Shown here piece after piece: positions 1 to 11,408 of a DNA stretch of 64,000 nt. Position 1 is the first letter of the stretch; each line of letters opens with the position of its first letter. This DNA comes from Punica granatum. Lineage: Eukaryota; Streptophyta; Magnoliopsida; Myrtales; Lythraceae. The notes beneath the pieces are model-generated. The model did not search any database. It was not told the origin of the DNA and saw only the letters and a program-made list of their open reading frames with translations. Location: NCBI RefSeq assembly GCF_007655135.1, contig NC_045128.1, forward strand, positions 7,378,001-7,442,000, written 5' to 3'. The position numbers were made by a program, and so were the translations under genes.

Positions 1-3000
1 TTATATTGCCATATGTTGATATATTATAATAAGAAATGATATAAGATATATGGATTATTTTCAATCATCTCGTGAATCTTTTGCATTCTTTTTTATTTTT
101 TTTATATTACAATAAGTTGATATATTTTAAATTATCTCTTTAATCTCTTACATAATTTATTTTAATAATTTTATTTCATTAATGAGAAAGCATTTATTGT
201 GAAAGAAGTCAATAGATTTACTTTTATGGCCTTATACTATATAGAAAATCACTATTGTAACCCTATTTATTATGCGGGTTACAACCTTTTATTTATATAT
301 ATATATATAGATGGTTTCTTCTTACTGATATTGGTCACTTCTTACACCTTTCACATCGAATAAATTAGCTGAAGGTCTGATGAGGAAGTCATTTCAAGCA
401 TTTTCTTGAGGCCACAACGCTACCGTCGAGCCCAGCTATGGCTTCTTTGGAGTCCGTTGATGCTATTAAAGTCCTTATATATGTCATTGTTATGACGATC
501 TAGAACAGTGTCATACAAAATTTATATATATTTTAATGGATTCAAAATTGGATACTCAGAGCTCTAGCCATATAAGATTTCGATATTGATACCACATTAG
601 GAAATCAGTAAGAGATTTGCTCAGATGCTAAGAAAATCTGTTCTATCATAAAAGTATCTTTTTGTGCGGTCTTGGGAAATAATTCTATACACATGCCAGT
701 TAACGCCTTGCTTACAGAGGCAACCAATAAGTAACGAAAATTGATTAAATTGGGCGAAGAAGGTTTTATGCTGGCTGTGTATTTGTTTACAATGTAAAAA
801 GGGCAGTTTTCTCTCAACATAATTGAGTGTTTTTTTTTTTCAAGACAGAATTGAGCTCAGAGATGGTTGAAAAGGAAATGAAGATATATTTTGGTTGTTT
901 ACGAAAATAATGTTCTGTCAAAACATTATATGGGAATAATCGTGAAAGAGAATATTTCCGCAGATAGATAGAACTTTTATTTTTGTCGACATAAATTGAA
1001 GAAATAATAAATATCATAAAATAAAACTTTGACAGTAAATTATTTTTAAAAAAAGGAGTATTCATGCATAAAATAAATGGGGTAGATTATATTTCTGCGA
1101 TTTCCAAATAAAGAATTCAAAATTTTAGAAGTATTGTCTATCTAATTAATTTAAAGGAAGAATATTTTATATATTGAGGATTCTATAATACTCCATGATG
1201 CTGGGATTTGATTCTGAAATAAGCCTCTTCGGTATCTAAATTGAGAGGCTATAAGTAGACATAATAATCATCAATAATATGCCTATTTTGAAACCTTTTG
1301 TATTGATGACAATTTTCTACATAAAATAAGAGAAAGTGGTAAAAAAAATATATAAAATAGGAGAAAAGTTATACATATATCAAAAATTTTCATCTATGTT
1401 TCATATTACAAAAAAAGGGGCATGATGGACTGATAAATACATCTAAATTAAGAAATTTTATATTCGATTACTTACAATCTTCAACTAGACTTTTTATGTC
1501 CTCTTTATTTCTCTTCATTTGTCTCTTTATTAATTAGGTGCATAAATCTCCATTGTCCACGAGAAAAAAAAATGGTAATACAAGTATGTGAGATGATCAA
1601 TACATATATAAAGAAAACAAAATTAAATATATGTAAATTTCTGTTGAATTTTTCTTTTCTTTCCTTTCCCTCTTCTTTTATGCCCTGATAATAGAGCAAG
1701 AGGAGGAAAATATGTATTTTCCCTTATTCCTGCATTATGGGTACAGGAAAGGTATGTAAGGAGTATCTTTTGCTTTATGGACACAATCGATGGTCCACAC
1801 GGTCCCTAAGAAAATTAGCAACCATTTCTTGTCTGTCCTTCCCATGTTTCAAGTTATGATGATTGGACCAAACTTCAATGGCCATCCACTTTTTGTGTTC
1901 TTTGAGGTTAAGAAACAGTATCGGGCAACAGTCCTTTCAGCAACGAGAGAGAAGATAATGAACGGACCACTCTTTCCAAATCCATGCTCCGATAAGTTTG
2001 TATAGAAATTTGTTCTATTTCACCCATCTTGATATTGGATGTAAAGCGACCTGGTTGAAGAACCAAATCTACTGACTGACTTCCCCGTGGTCTCATTGTC
2101 TCATAATAGTCTAAATAACGAATGAATGAAAATACGACAGCATTTGCTTTTACCAATCTCTTGACGTTCGAAGTAAAAATGACCTAATTGAAATCAACTG
2201 AATGTTCAACTGCTCCCAAAACAGTTTGATAACGCATGATCCGAAGGGACGGCATCGCTTTTCTCATTCCAAGATCATTCTTCTGTCAATTCTGATTCGG
2301 TGTTTTCTTACCTTTAATCGATATCTCAAAATCATGATTGTCATTTAAGATTGTGACTGAAATATTCTATCACCCTATCGGAAAGTGAAGATCAGTCATC
2401 TCATATGTCTTTATTCAACAGTGGAATTCTCACATGGACATACGGGTTGAATTGGGAATGGACATTCTTCACATGCCATACCCTTTGACCTTTTATTTCA
2501 TTTGGGAAGGCGTTGCCTTATCCGACCCCTCAGTACCCACTCCCTTACTTGTCTTATCTTTCACTATCGATGGTGTTTCTTTTTTCTTTTTTTCCTTTTT
2601 TTTCCATTTAATTGGAGAATCCAAAACGTTACGTGACCGATAAATCTGTCGGGTAATTAACAGCTTAAAAAGCACATCAAATTCGACATTATTCTGGCAC
2701 CACAAATTATTGGAACCAGCCAACTCAAATGCACATCCTTGCAATTGAATCAATGATATTTATTATACCATAATTAACTATGTCACATCCTCATGGATCG
2801 TGTTGGACCTTCAAAGAACACTACGGAGGGCCGGCACTTGATTGTTCTCGTATGAATAAGGGATGATTTTTCATTTCTTTTCTTTTTCTTCAAAAACCAA
2901 AGCTCACAATATGCTATCTAATACAGGAATGAACATAAATTATGACGTTTTTTTCGCCTAACTCTCGCCCGATGCGTGAGTCAAATTCCATCAGTGTACT

Positions 3001-4890
3001 AGAACTCTTTTTGACCCCAAACGTTAAAGTTGCGTGTACGGATTGGAAAAAAAAACGTTTGTCATATAGGTGGATATGTATGTATAATTAAACTGGTGCC
3101 CAATGGTCGGGGCAGGATATTTTCCATTAATTAATTGGCAATCAGAGAAAACAGTTGGAGCGTTTTTTTTTTCCTTCTGGATAGAAGAGAAATTCGTGAA
3201 TTTAGTACAATAAAATTGAAATTTTAATAATTATTAAAGGGGTACAGGTAGCCCCACACGAATATCAAGTTTGAAACCTTGATTATCGGATGAAAATATG
3301 CGTTACCATGATACAACCGCTTTGATACAGTCGGAATGCTTTTGGTTCGCAACACTTTCTCTAAGTTTTTTATATGAATGGAAATCGGAAAATTGACATA
3401 AGAAATCGATTTTCCTCTATAGTGGGATCTACTGTTTGTAATAAAACCAAATCATCCCATCATCCCTCACTATGCCACCCCTCTCATATATATATATATA
3501 TATATCCCTTAGATATGTCTATATATTCGATGAGCTAGGGCCGTGGCGATGCCCATGTCCCCTCCGATTCCTTTCATTCCGTGAAAGGTAAAGAGTCATC
3601 GATTCAGCCTAAAACTTCTAGATTCTTTATAGAAGGCCACCGATGGGAGGTCGAACGCAACGTGTAGAGGCTGGGTGAAAGCAATGGTTGGTCCAGGGCA
3701 TATAATCTCATCAAAGGGGCCGATTGGGTGGACGGTGAAAGCAAGACGCTAGCCATGGGATTGGCGCACATGCGGATGCCAACAGCCTCTTGTCTTTGTC
3801 TATCGAGTCTAATGCACGAGAGACAGATACCGATAGGTGATTAAAAGTGAGAGGATCGTAAATAGTTCGGGTAGAAGCCATCTTTGGATTTATTGCTCCA
3901 AGGAATGAATGGAGATAGAGATCTTAAGATAAGGAAAAGTGAAACATAGGAGGGCGACTCATGATAAGGTTGTCAATTTGACACAAACAAAAAGACATTT
4001 GCTCTTGACAGTTTGTGTGGTGTATGTATATATTATCAATATCATAATTGTGACTTAATCAGTTGCGCACAATGTGGCCCCTCTCGTTGAATTAATAATA
4101 CCCTGTAATTGGATCCAACGGCTTCTCTAATCGTGTAATTCTTTTTCCCTATTTTCTCTCTTTTAATTACTATTTTGCTCTGCAATGGAATTCTCCCTGC
4201 AATTTAAAAGCTCAAAGCTCTTATTAGAAGTACCTTGTCGCTAGGCTAAGCCGAAATCTGAAGGGGAGATTAGTCTCGGATTTCATTTGAGAGTGTGATG
4301 GATATTGAATAAGTGTTTTTTTTACTAGTTTTTAAGTCGAATTCGTGTTTAATGAATTATTTCAAAATCATATAGTTTGGTTAATAATTGCTTATGAAAA
4401 TTGATTTGCTTATTTTAATTTTAACAAATTCAAATTATTATTATCCAAATACTTTAATTTATTCTAAAATTAATAGTCATATTTTAGTAATTATATTTTA
4501 GCACTTTTACAACAATAACGACAATTCCTAACCAAGTCTCAACCGATAGGCAAGAAAAACATCATATTTCAACCAAAAAATAGAAAGATATATCCTAAAA
4601 ATAATTTTGAACTCCTTCGTTTTTCCCCTAATTTTGCAGTTACCTTGCAGAAAACAAAATATCGTTATCGAAGTAAGAAGTCTTCTACCATTCTATCAGC
4701 GGAAAGGTTCCGCCAGGAGTGGTAACCGTTTGACCGGGTACACCCGGTCAACTACAAATTGTCTTTTTTTAGCTTTTGAATAAAAATATGAAAAAGAGTG
4801 ACATAAAAAAAATAATAAAATGCTTTTTAAAAAAGGAATAACAAAAATAAATAATGTAAAATTAAAAATTTATTATGTTGCATTCTAGAA
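1..4890. other. Gene-free AT-rich intergenic region
   Basis: No exon chain, conserved protein or RNA gene was recognised on either strand. The short open frames (for example around 1790-2160 and 2434-2753) have no family signature and no flanking splice logic. It contains AT microsatellites (about 293-309 and 3484-3506) and a somewhat GC-richer, unrecognised stretch at about 3530-3960. Confidence 0.6.
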
Positions 4891-4904
4891 AAATGTAACA
4901 CGAA

Positions 4905-7055
4905 TAAGTTTTAACTATTAGGATATCGAAAGTTATATGGTTATCATATGTCGAGTAGCAGTTACCATAATGTTAAAATGTACGATAACACCAATACAAG
5001 ATGCAATAATTTAGTTAAAATTGATGAACTGATCATCTTTTGCATTAGAGTTATCGCAAAAATGAAAGCTTTCCAATAACAACAATACAAGAAATGGTAA
5101 ATTACTTCAAATTGGTCAAGTTATCATTTTTTGAACTGAAATTATCGAAACTGGAAAGTTTTCTAATAACATAAGTACAAGATGTGGTAACTTAGTTAAA
5201 ATTAGTAAATTTATTGCTTATTGTACTGGTGTTATAGAAATCAATTGTTTTCCATGACACCGGTATAAGAAGTGGTAACTTAGTTGAAATTGGTTTGATT
5301 ATCAAATTTTCTTATGGTATAATCACAATTCCAAAGATTTGCGATGACACTGATACAAGATGTAGTAACTTAGTTAAAATAGGTGAACTTATCATAATTT
5401 GTCCTAGTGTTATCCAGAATCAAAAGTTTTTCGATAACCCTAGTACAATATATGATAACGCAGTTCAAATTGGGCAAGTTATCAGATTATGAACAACGGT
5501 TATTGAAAATTAAAATTTTTTCGATAACCCCTATTTAAGATGTGGTAACGTAGTTTGTGGCAAGTTATCACAATTTGAATTGGTGTTATCGAAAATAAAA
5601 AAAAAATTCAATAACCCAATACACGATGTGGTAACTTAGTTCAAATTGAGCAAATTATTACTTGTGAACTGTGACTATAAAAAATTACACGATTTCCAAT
5701 AACATTGGCACAACATTTGATAACCTAGTTCAAATAGGGGAAATACGATTATCACATTTTGAGCCAATCTTATCGAAAATTGAAAGTAATTTGATAACTC
5801 CAGTACAAGATGTGATAACCTAGCTCAGACAGGAGAAATAGCGACGATTATCACATGTTGAACTGATGTTATCAAAAATTGAGAGTTTTTCGATAACTCT
5901 AGTATAAGATGTGATAACCTAGTTCAGATACATGAATTAGAGACAATTATCACATGTTGAACTGAGATTGTCGAAAATTAAAAAGATTTCAATAACTCTA
6001 GTACAAGATGTGATAATCTAGTTCAAGTATGGAAATTAGCAATGGTTATCACAGGTTGAGCTAAAGTTATTGAAAATTGAAAATTTTTCGATAACTCTAG
6101 TACAAGATGTGGTAACTTACTTCAAATAAGGGAAATATCAACAGTTATCACATGTTGAATTGAGTTATTAGAAATTGAAAGTTTTTCGATAACTCTAGTA
6201 CAAGATGTGTTAACCTAGTTAAAATAGGGGACATAGCTTGTTACATGTTGAACCGAGATTATCGAAAAATTGAAAATTGAAAATTTTTTAGTAACTTTAG
6301 TACAAGATGTAATAACCTAGTTCAAATAGAGGACATAGCAGTGGTTATCACATAGTGAGCTAGGATTATCGAAAATGAAAAGTTTTTTATTACTCCAATA
6401 TAAGATGTGATAACTTAGTTCAAAAATAGGAGCTGTTATCACATGTTGAGCTAATATTGTGGAAAATCAAAAGTTTTCAAGAATTATAGGGCAAGATATG
6501 ATAACGTAGTTCAAATAGGGAAAATAGTTGCAATTATCACTTGTTGAACTAAGATTATCGAAAATTGAAAATTTTTCGATAACTCCAGTATAAGATGTAA
6601 TGACGTAGTTCAAACAGGGAAAATAGTTGCAGTTATCACTTGTTGAACTAAGATTATCGAAAATTGAAAATTTCTCAATAATCCAGCACAAGATATGATA
6701 ACTTAGCTGAAATAGGGGCAGTTACCACATGTTAAACTGAATTAATTGAAATTTGAAAGTTTTTCGATAACTGTAGTAAAAGATGTGATAAAAAATTTCA
6801 AATAAAGCTGATCACCACATATTTAACTAAGGTTATCGAAAATTAAAAGTTTTCTTTTTTTTTAATAGTAGTACAAAAACGTGATAATTTATTTGAATTA
6901 TGGGCTGTTATCACATATTAAACTGAGGTTGTAAAAGATTGACAGTTTTCTAAGTTATCATTTAGTTCAAATTAGAATGATTATCACCTTTCGAATTGAG
7001 GTTATCGAAAATTAAAAGATTATTGATAACCTAAGTAAAAGATGTGATAACAGAT
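4905..7055. repeat. Tandem minisatellite array, ~86-100 bp unit, GATAAC/GTTATC inverted boxes
   Basis: About 22-23 head-to-tail units. Most units carry a phrase close to GATAACTCTAGTACAAGATG, then GTGATAAC, a spacer with TTCAA, then GTTATCAC, TTGAACTGAG and GTTATCGAAAA. Phrase starts recur near 5806, 5902, 6000, 6099, 6197 and 6300, so the period is about 98 bp in the middle. Units at the left edge (4950-5450) are shorter, about 86-92 bp, and more diverged. Within each unit GTTATCGAAA pairs with TTTCGATAAC of the next phrase, and GTGATAAC pairs with GTTATCAC, so both strands carry serial short palindromes. There is no protein coding; open frames inside (such as 6467-6691 on minus) are repeats translated. 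Confidence 0.9.
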
Positions 7056-8780
7056 CTTACATATGACTATATAATGGACTGTGACTTAGGAAAAACAACA
7101 AAAAGAAAACCAGCAACCTATTGAACAAGTAAACTAAATGACTGGCTAAGAATAAAATGCCAAATCTAACGGTGGAGAGGAGGGGTGGAACCATTCCTCT
7201 GGCGGAATGGTAGGAGCCTTCATAAAAAAAAAAAATTTCTTTGATGAAGCTTACCTGTCCAAAGGACATGTAAAGTATTCAAGTGAATCGTGACGAATAG
7301 TTTGGATAAAATTTAAATACCTCTTGGTTTCAAACAAAAAGAAGAAAAGCCATCTTTTGCCTGTTTTTCCTTTTCCCTTTTCCCAAGGGAACAAACTAAA
7401 AGGCGGGGTTAAAAAAAGTTATAATCAATCCGGGAAATCACCTGATGTTCCACTTTATCATTGTATCAAACCAATTGTTTCTTGTGCCTTGGTTATGAAA
7501 CTATCAAATATGTTTCAACAAACATCACCAAATGTCATGAACGCAGTTTTGTCGTTCTTTCTTTCTTTTTTCTTTTTTTTTTTTTAAATTTCAGGACACT
7601 TAGTTTTTAGAAAGTAATATATGAGATTATGTTCAGATAAATGATGATTGAGAAGACATTGTATTACGTGCTCTCCTGTGGATCAATAGGAATTGCCACC
7701 GGCCAGGCCTCTATTATTATGAAAAACGAGGACGACATTCTATTATTGGAGGGCCCATTAGCTTAAAGTCAATACTCAATATTAATTACAATTAAGTGAC
7801 TATTTGACGAAAATATGAGGTTAGTAATAATCACTATATATGCAACCAGTATATGGAAATAGATCCACAGATTCAAAATCCTGGACATGCTCTCAGTGCT
7901 CGTGATCCTAGATTTGGGTCATCTGATGATGGACATAACTGTTGATTAATCTGGACAACGAAACTATTTGTAAATGGAAAAAGTATTTGTTTCTTTAATT
8001 TCTTTCATTCGATTTCCGTCTACTAACATGAATTTTACTGACCTAAAATTTTTAAAAAAGTTCCGAAAGTGAGTTTTCTACTATTCCCATTTCCAAAGTA
8101 AAGGTGCATTACACATTTTTTTATGTGCTTTTCGTGATGGATGTTCAAAAACGGAATTCCTTTTACACATCAGATAAGAAATCACATTGTAAATCAACAA
8201 AAATAACGGAGAAACCTGAACTATCTAAGCTTTTCAAACATTGCAGTCAAAAAGAGTTGGTCAATTATTATCTCTTTTGAGAAGCGAAAATTTTGGACCG
8301 TTGACTAAAATCAACATAGTACGACATTATTTCAAATATTCCGATGACGACCTTTATATATTACTTAATTTATGACACAAATATTTGTCCCAAATAACAA
8401 TAGATAAAAGAAACATTAATTGAATTATCTTTATGATGATATCACGTCTTTCAAGACGTTCTCTTAATTAAGTGTGTGTATTACTAAATACTTTTGGTAT
8501 AAAATTTTCAAAATTATGAAGTGGGAAGAATGGAAGGCCATTCAAGTGATTGCCCGCATCATATTTATATAAAATTATAAAAGCTAAAATAATTATCCAC
8601 GAAATTCCAAAAATTATCGGCTATAGAAGTCAAAAAATTATATATATATATATATATATACACACACATGTATATTATATAAAGTGTTTTAAACACTAAA
8701 AATATGGATATATGCCTTCAATATCTATATAAGAACAAAACAAAAAGCCCTTCCCAAAAACTATGCAATTGTCCTTAAAG
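7056..8780. other. Intergenic, nothing recognised
   Basis: AT-rich sequence between the tandem array and a SINE relic. It holds only homopolymer and AT tracts and an (AT)n run at about 8641-8660. The open frame at 7324-7587 ends in a poly-T-encoded phenylalanine run and is not believable as a gene. Confidence 0.5.
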
Positions 8781-8964
8781 TTTTTTTGGGTGTGAACCAT
8801 GAATCCGGAAGCCCAATTGAATCCCGACTAATCCAATCGAGCCGGGTTGGTCCAATAAGGAGTAAAACTCTTTCAGCGTGGATTTTCTTCATTCACACAG
8901 ACTTGAACTTGAAACCTTTTCTTAAGCGGAACAAATGTCGAAAACTGCTTGAACCAACCCACGT
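8781..8964 (-). mobile_element. SINE-like retroposon relic (minus)
   Basis: Read on the minus strand, a tRNA-like head (TGGTTCAAGCAG, box-A-like) is followed by a box-B-like GGTTTCAAGTTCAAGTC. The body includes a GTTTTACTCCTTATTGGACC segment and the element ends CACACCCAAAAAAAC. Diverged relatives with the same word order are seen near 23725-23900 and 30205-30440. I could not find a clear target-site duplication, so the exact ends are uncertain. Confidence 0.55.
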
Positions 8965-9158
8965 CAGTAAATTGTAATCAAAGTTGGTCTCATAAAACAC
9001 ATAAAATTTTTTTAATCAAAGTATGATTAATGAAAAATAAATTGTCACAATTGAAAATAAAAAAGAGATAGAAATTAATTTCTTTATCGACAAATATTCG
9101 TCACGATTAAATTTTATACTACCTATATGTTGGAACGGTTTCTTTTCTATATGGAGAA

Positions 9159-9312
9159 TGGTGAGGGCGGGTGTTGGAAGTAATCCCACATGGAAAAGTT
9201 GAGAGGAAATCAATGGATTTATAAGAGACAAAGGTACAACAACCTATTGACTTAAGTTTTTGGATTGTGAAATGGCCCGAGTCCGAAATAAGCTTGTGAA
9301 TTTTTCCTAACA
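9159..9312 (+). mobile_element. 3' LTR with polypurine tract of a TRIM-like LTR element
   Basis: A 141-bp segment (9172-9312) starts TGTTGG and ends CCTAACA, near-perfect terminal inverted repeats as in LTRs. It contains AATCCCACATGG, a diverged form of the ATCCCACATCGAAA block of the elements at 54 kb. Immediately upstream is a purine-rich GGTGAGGGCGGG, as expected of a polypurine tract preceding a 3' LTR. The same junction GAAGGCGGGTGTTGGGA occurs at 54513-54529. No matching 5' LTR was found here, so the element is truncated. Confidence 0.6.
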
Positions 9313-11007
9313 CTATATACCCCTACAATTAGCATCCAATCTTTTTTAATACATATATGCGACAACTTTATGCACGGGCCTTCCGTATAGTATTACATAA
9401 TTTACATTGAACAAAAACCCTACCCAATTTCATCTTTTAGATACCTAATTATGATTAGTAAATTCTTTAAAGTAATAATTGACTAAAATACAAAATACAA
9501 TTTAAGGAGAAATCTTGGGTCTTTTTTTTTTCCTTGAAACATATTGAAATTGTACCAACCACCCCCCCCCCCCCCCCGGGGTCACAAAGAGAATCCCAAA
9601 AAGTGAAAGAAATATAGAAAATTATTTTACATTTTTTAGAAATTAGAAGACAAATCTTAATCAAACATCATTAAGTGGTGGAAAATTGAATGGAGAAATA
9701 GAGGGGATGAACATTAAAATTGTTAGTGGAACAGTACAATATATACAGTTACTCTATGAGGAAACATATGAAACAATTTCAGTCCAACAGAATGAATTTA
9801 ATCATAATATATGCATAAAAACATAGATTCTATTATCACCAAAAGGTATAAATTCTATAGGACCCGAATTATTGTACTTTCCAGCAAATTCAAAAAAAAA
9901 AAAACAGAGAGTCATTGCCGATATATATATTTACACAAGTAAAAAAGCTTTATGTCTTGAAGAACGATGACATATGAGGCGGCATTAAGGATGAAGGCAA
10001 TGAAAATGATGCTGAAACATAAATTAATTTCCACTTAAATGTTTATTTATGGTCTATATTTAAAAGCTCCATTTAAAGCAATTACATACATGTAATCCAC
10101 CGAAGAAAGAAACTAAATGAATTATATAGTTTGTATCCAAAAAAGAAAAGAAATTAATAAAGTAGATACCTATCGTATATATTTGTGATAATATTATTAT
10201 GTACTGCAAATTTTCTATATCCCATATTAGGAGATCTGATTCGTAGTATATATGGCCCCTTGTCTCCCAAGGTTTTCGACTTTCGAGTAGTCAATTGTGA
10301 CCCCTCGAGTTTCAAAAGCCCGAAATTGTAGGACTCAACGCCATGAACTATGGCCGTACTAAAACCCAATCACATGTGCTTCTGGTAGTCTAGGCATAAA
10401 ATACTCACAATATGCTAAAAAAATTATTTAATATTTCAACTTTAAAAATGTGGCTTTCAATTTTGACCCAAGAAGAAAAAGAGTAGTGCCTTTCATGGTT
10501 CACTTTCACCCCTCAACCACCTTAATTATATGAAAGTGTAACAAAAAAGAAAATAATTATATCGACGTTTAAGGATACATCTTACTAATATGATGCAAGT
10601 TGAAAATAAGTCATGACCTATCGGAATTCTTAATCAATTCACCCCGCTTACTCATTTGATTCAGTTTCTTCTGAATTGTTCTCTTTAATCAATTGGGTTT
10701 GCCGTTTTTTCCGCGAAATGATCAACCAGCATCCATTTCTTCGCGTGAGGCCGAGGACACATTACGACCGATATTTACAGTCTTTTCAGACCCATCTAAG
10801 CTTGTAATGCACATAGATATTTCAATTTTCGAATGACTAAATTATAGAAACATAAATTGTACAAATATATATACACGTTTGTCCATGTGATTCTTTTTTT
10901 TGGTAGTCACACATACATTGTACAAATATATATGTAAATATATGTGTATGTAAGAGGGGGTCCACTTAAGGAAGGTGGGGAGAGAAGGCCCACTTGGGTG
11001 AGAGGGG
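9313..11007. other. Intergenic / distal promoter of the H+-ATPase gene
   Basis: No gene was recognised. It includes a 16-C homopolymer at 9562-9577 followed by GGGG, and a perfect 17-bp direct repeat at 10856-10872 and 10917-10933 around a 44-bp insert close to the H+-ATPase promoter. Confidence 0.5.
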
Positions 11008-11014
11008 TATAAAA
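11008..11014 (+). promoter_or_regulatory. Putative TATA box of the H+-ATPase gene
   Basis: TATAAAA lies in a locally GC-richer context about 395 bp upstream of the start codon, followed by a CT-rich leader. The spacing gives a leader of roughly 370 nt, which is normal for this family. The transcription start itself is inferred. Confidence 0.55.
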
Positions 11015-11118
11015 CGGGAGGGCGCAAGAGAGTGGGATTTACCCACCAACACAAAAACCTCATCATCGCTAACCCCCAATTTCTTCTTTCTCCCTCTCCC
11101 CCTCTCATTTTTTCTCAC

Positions 11119-11166
11119 ATGGCCAAAAATAAAAATATAAAAAAAAACCCCGTTTTAGTGGCCTAA
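11119..11166 (+). promoter_or_regulatory. Upstream ORF 1 in the H+-ATPase leader (15 codons)
   Basis: ATG at 11119 opens a 15-codon frame ending in TAA at 11164-11166, about 240 nt upstream of the main ATG and not overlapping it. Upstream ORFs are known in leaders of some plant plasma-membrane H+-ATPase genes, where they tune translation. Whether this one is transcribed depends on the inferred transcription start. Confidence 0.5.
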
Positions 11167-11224
11167 GGTCTCTGTCTCTCTCTCTATAAGCCCTTCATTC
11201 ACTGAGCAGCAGCAGCCACCATTG

Positions 11225-11281
11225 ATGATACTCCCTGTCTCTGCTACCTCTTCTTCTGATTACCTTCCCCTCTGCCATTAA
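11225..11281 (+). promoter_or_regulatory. Upstream ORF 2 in the H+-ATPase leader (18 codons)
   Basis: ATG at 11225 opens an 18-codon frame ending in TAA at 11279-11281, 127 nt before the main start codon and in a different frame. With uORF 1 it makes two AUGs that a scanning ribosome would meet before the ATPase AUG, unless a leader intron removes them. No such intron is evident. Confidence 0.5.
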
Positions 11282-11408
11282 AACCCCACCAACAAGCGCA
11301 AAGGGCAACCTTTATATTCTTCTTCACTCTGCCTCTCTGCCCAATCTTGCTAATCTGATCTCTTTGATATTGTCTCATCTTTGAAGAAATTATATAGAGA
11401 GAGCGAGG

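Noticed and set aside
1790..2156. Overlapping 71-aa (plus) and 82-aa (minus) frames
   Set aside because: Neither product resembles a known family and there are no plausible flanking splice sites or promoter.
4905..7055. CRISPR-like array
   Set aside because: The periodic unit is itself repeated with no unique spacers, copies are diverged, and this is a plant nuclear sequence. It is a minisatellite.
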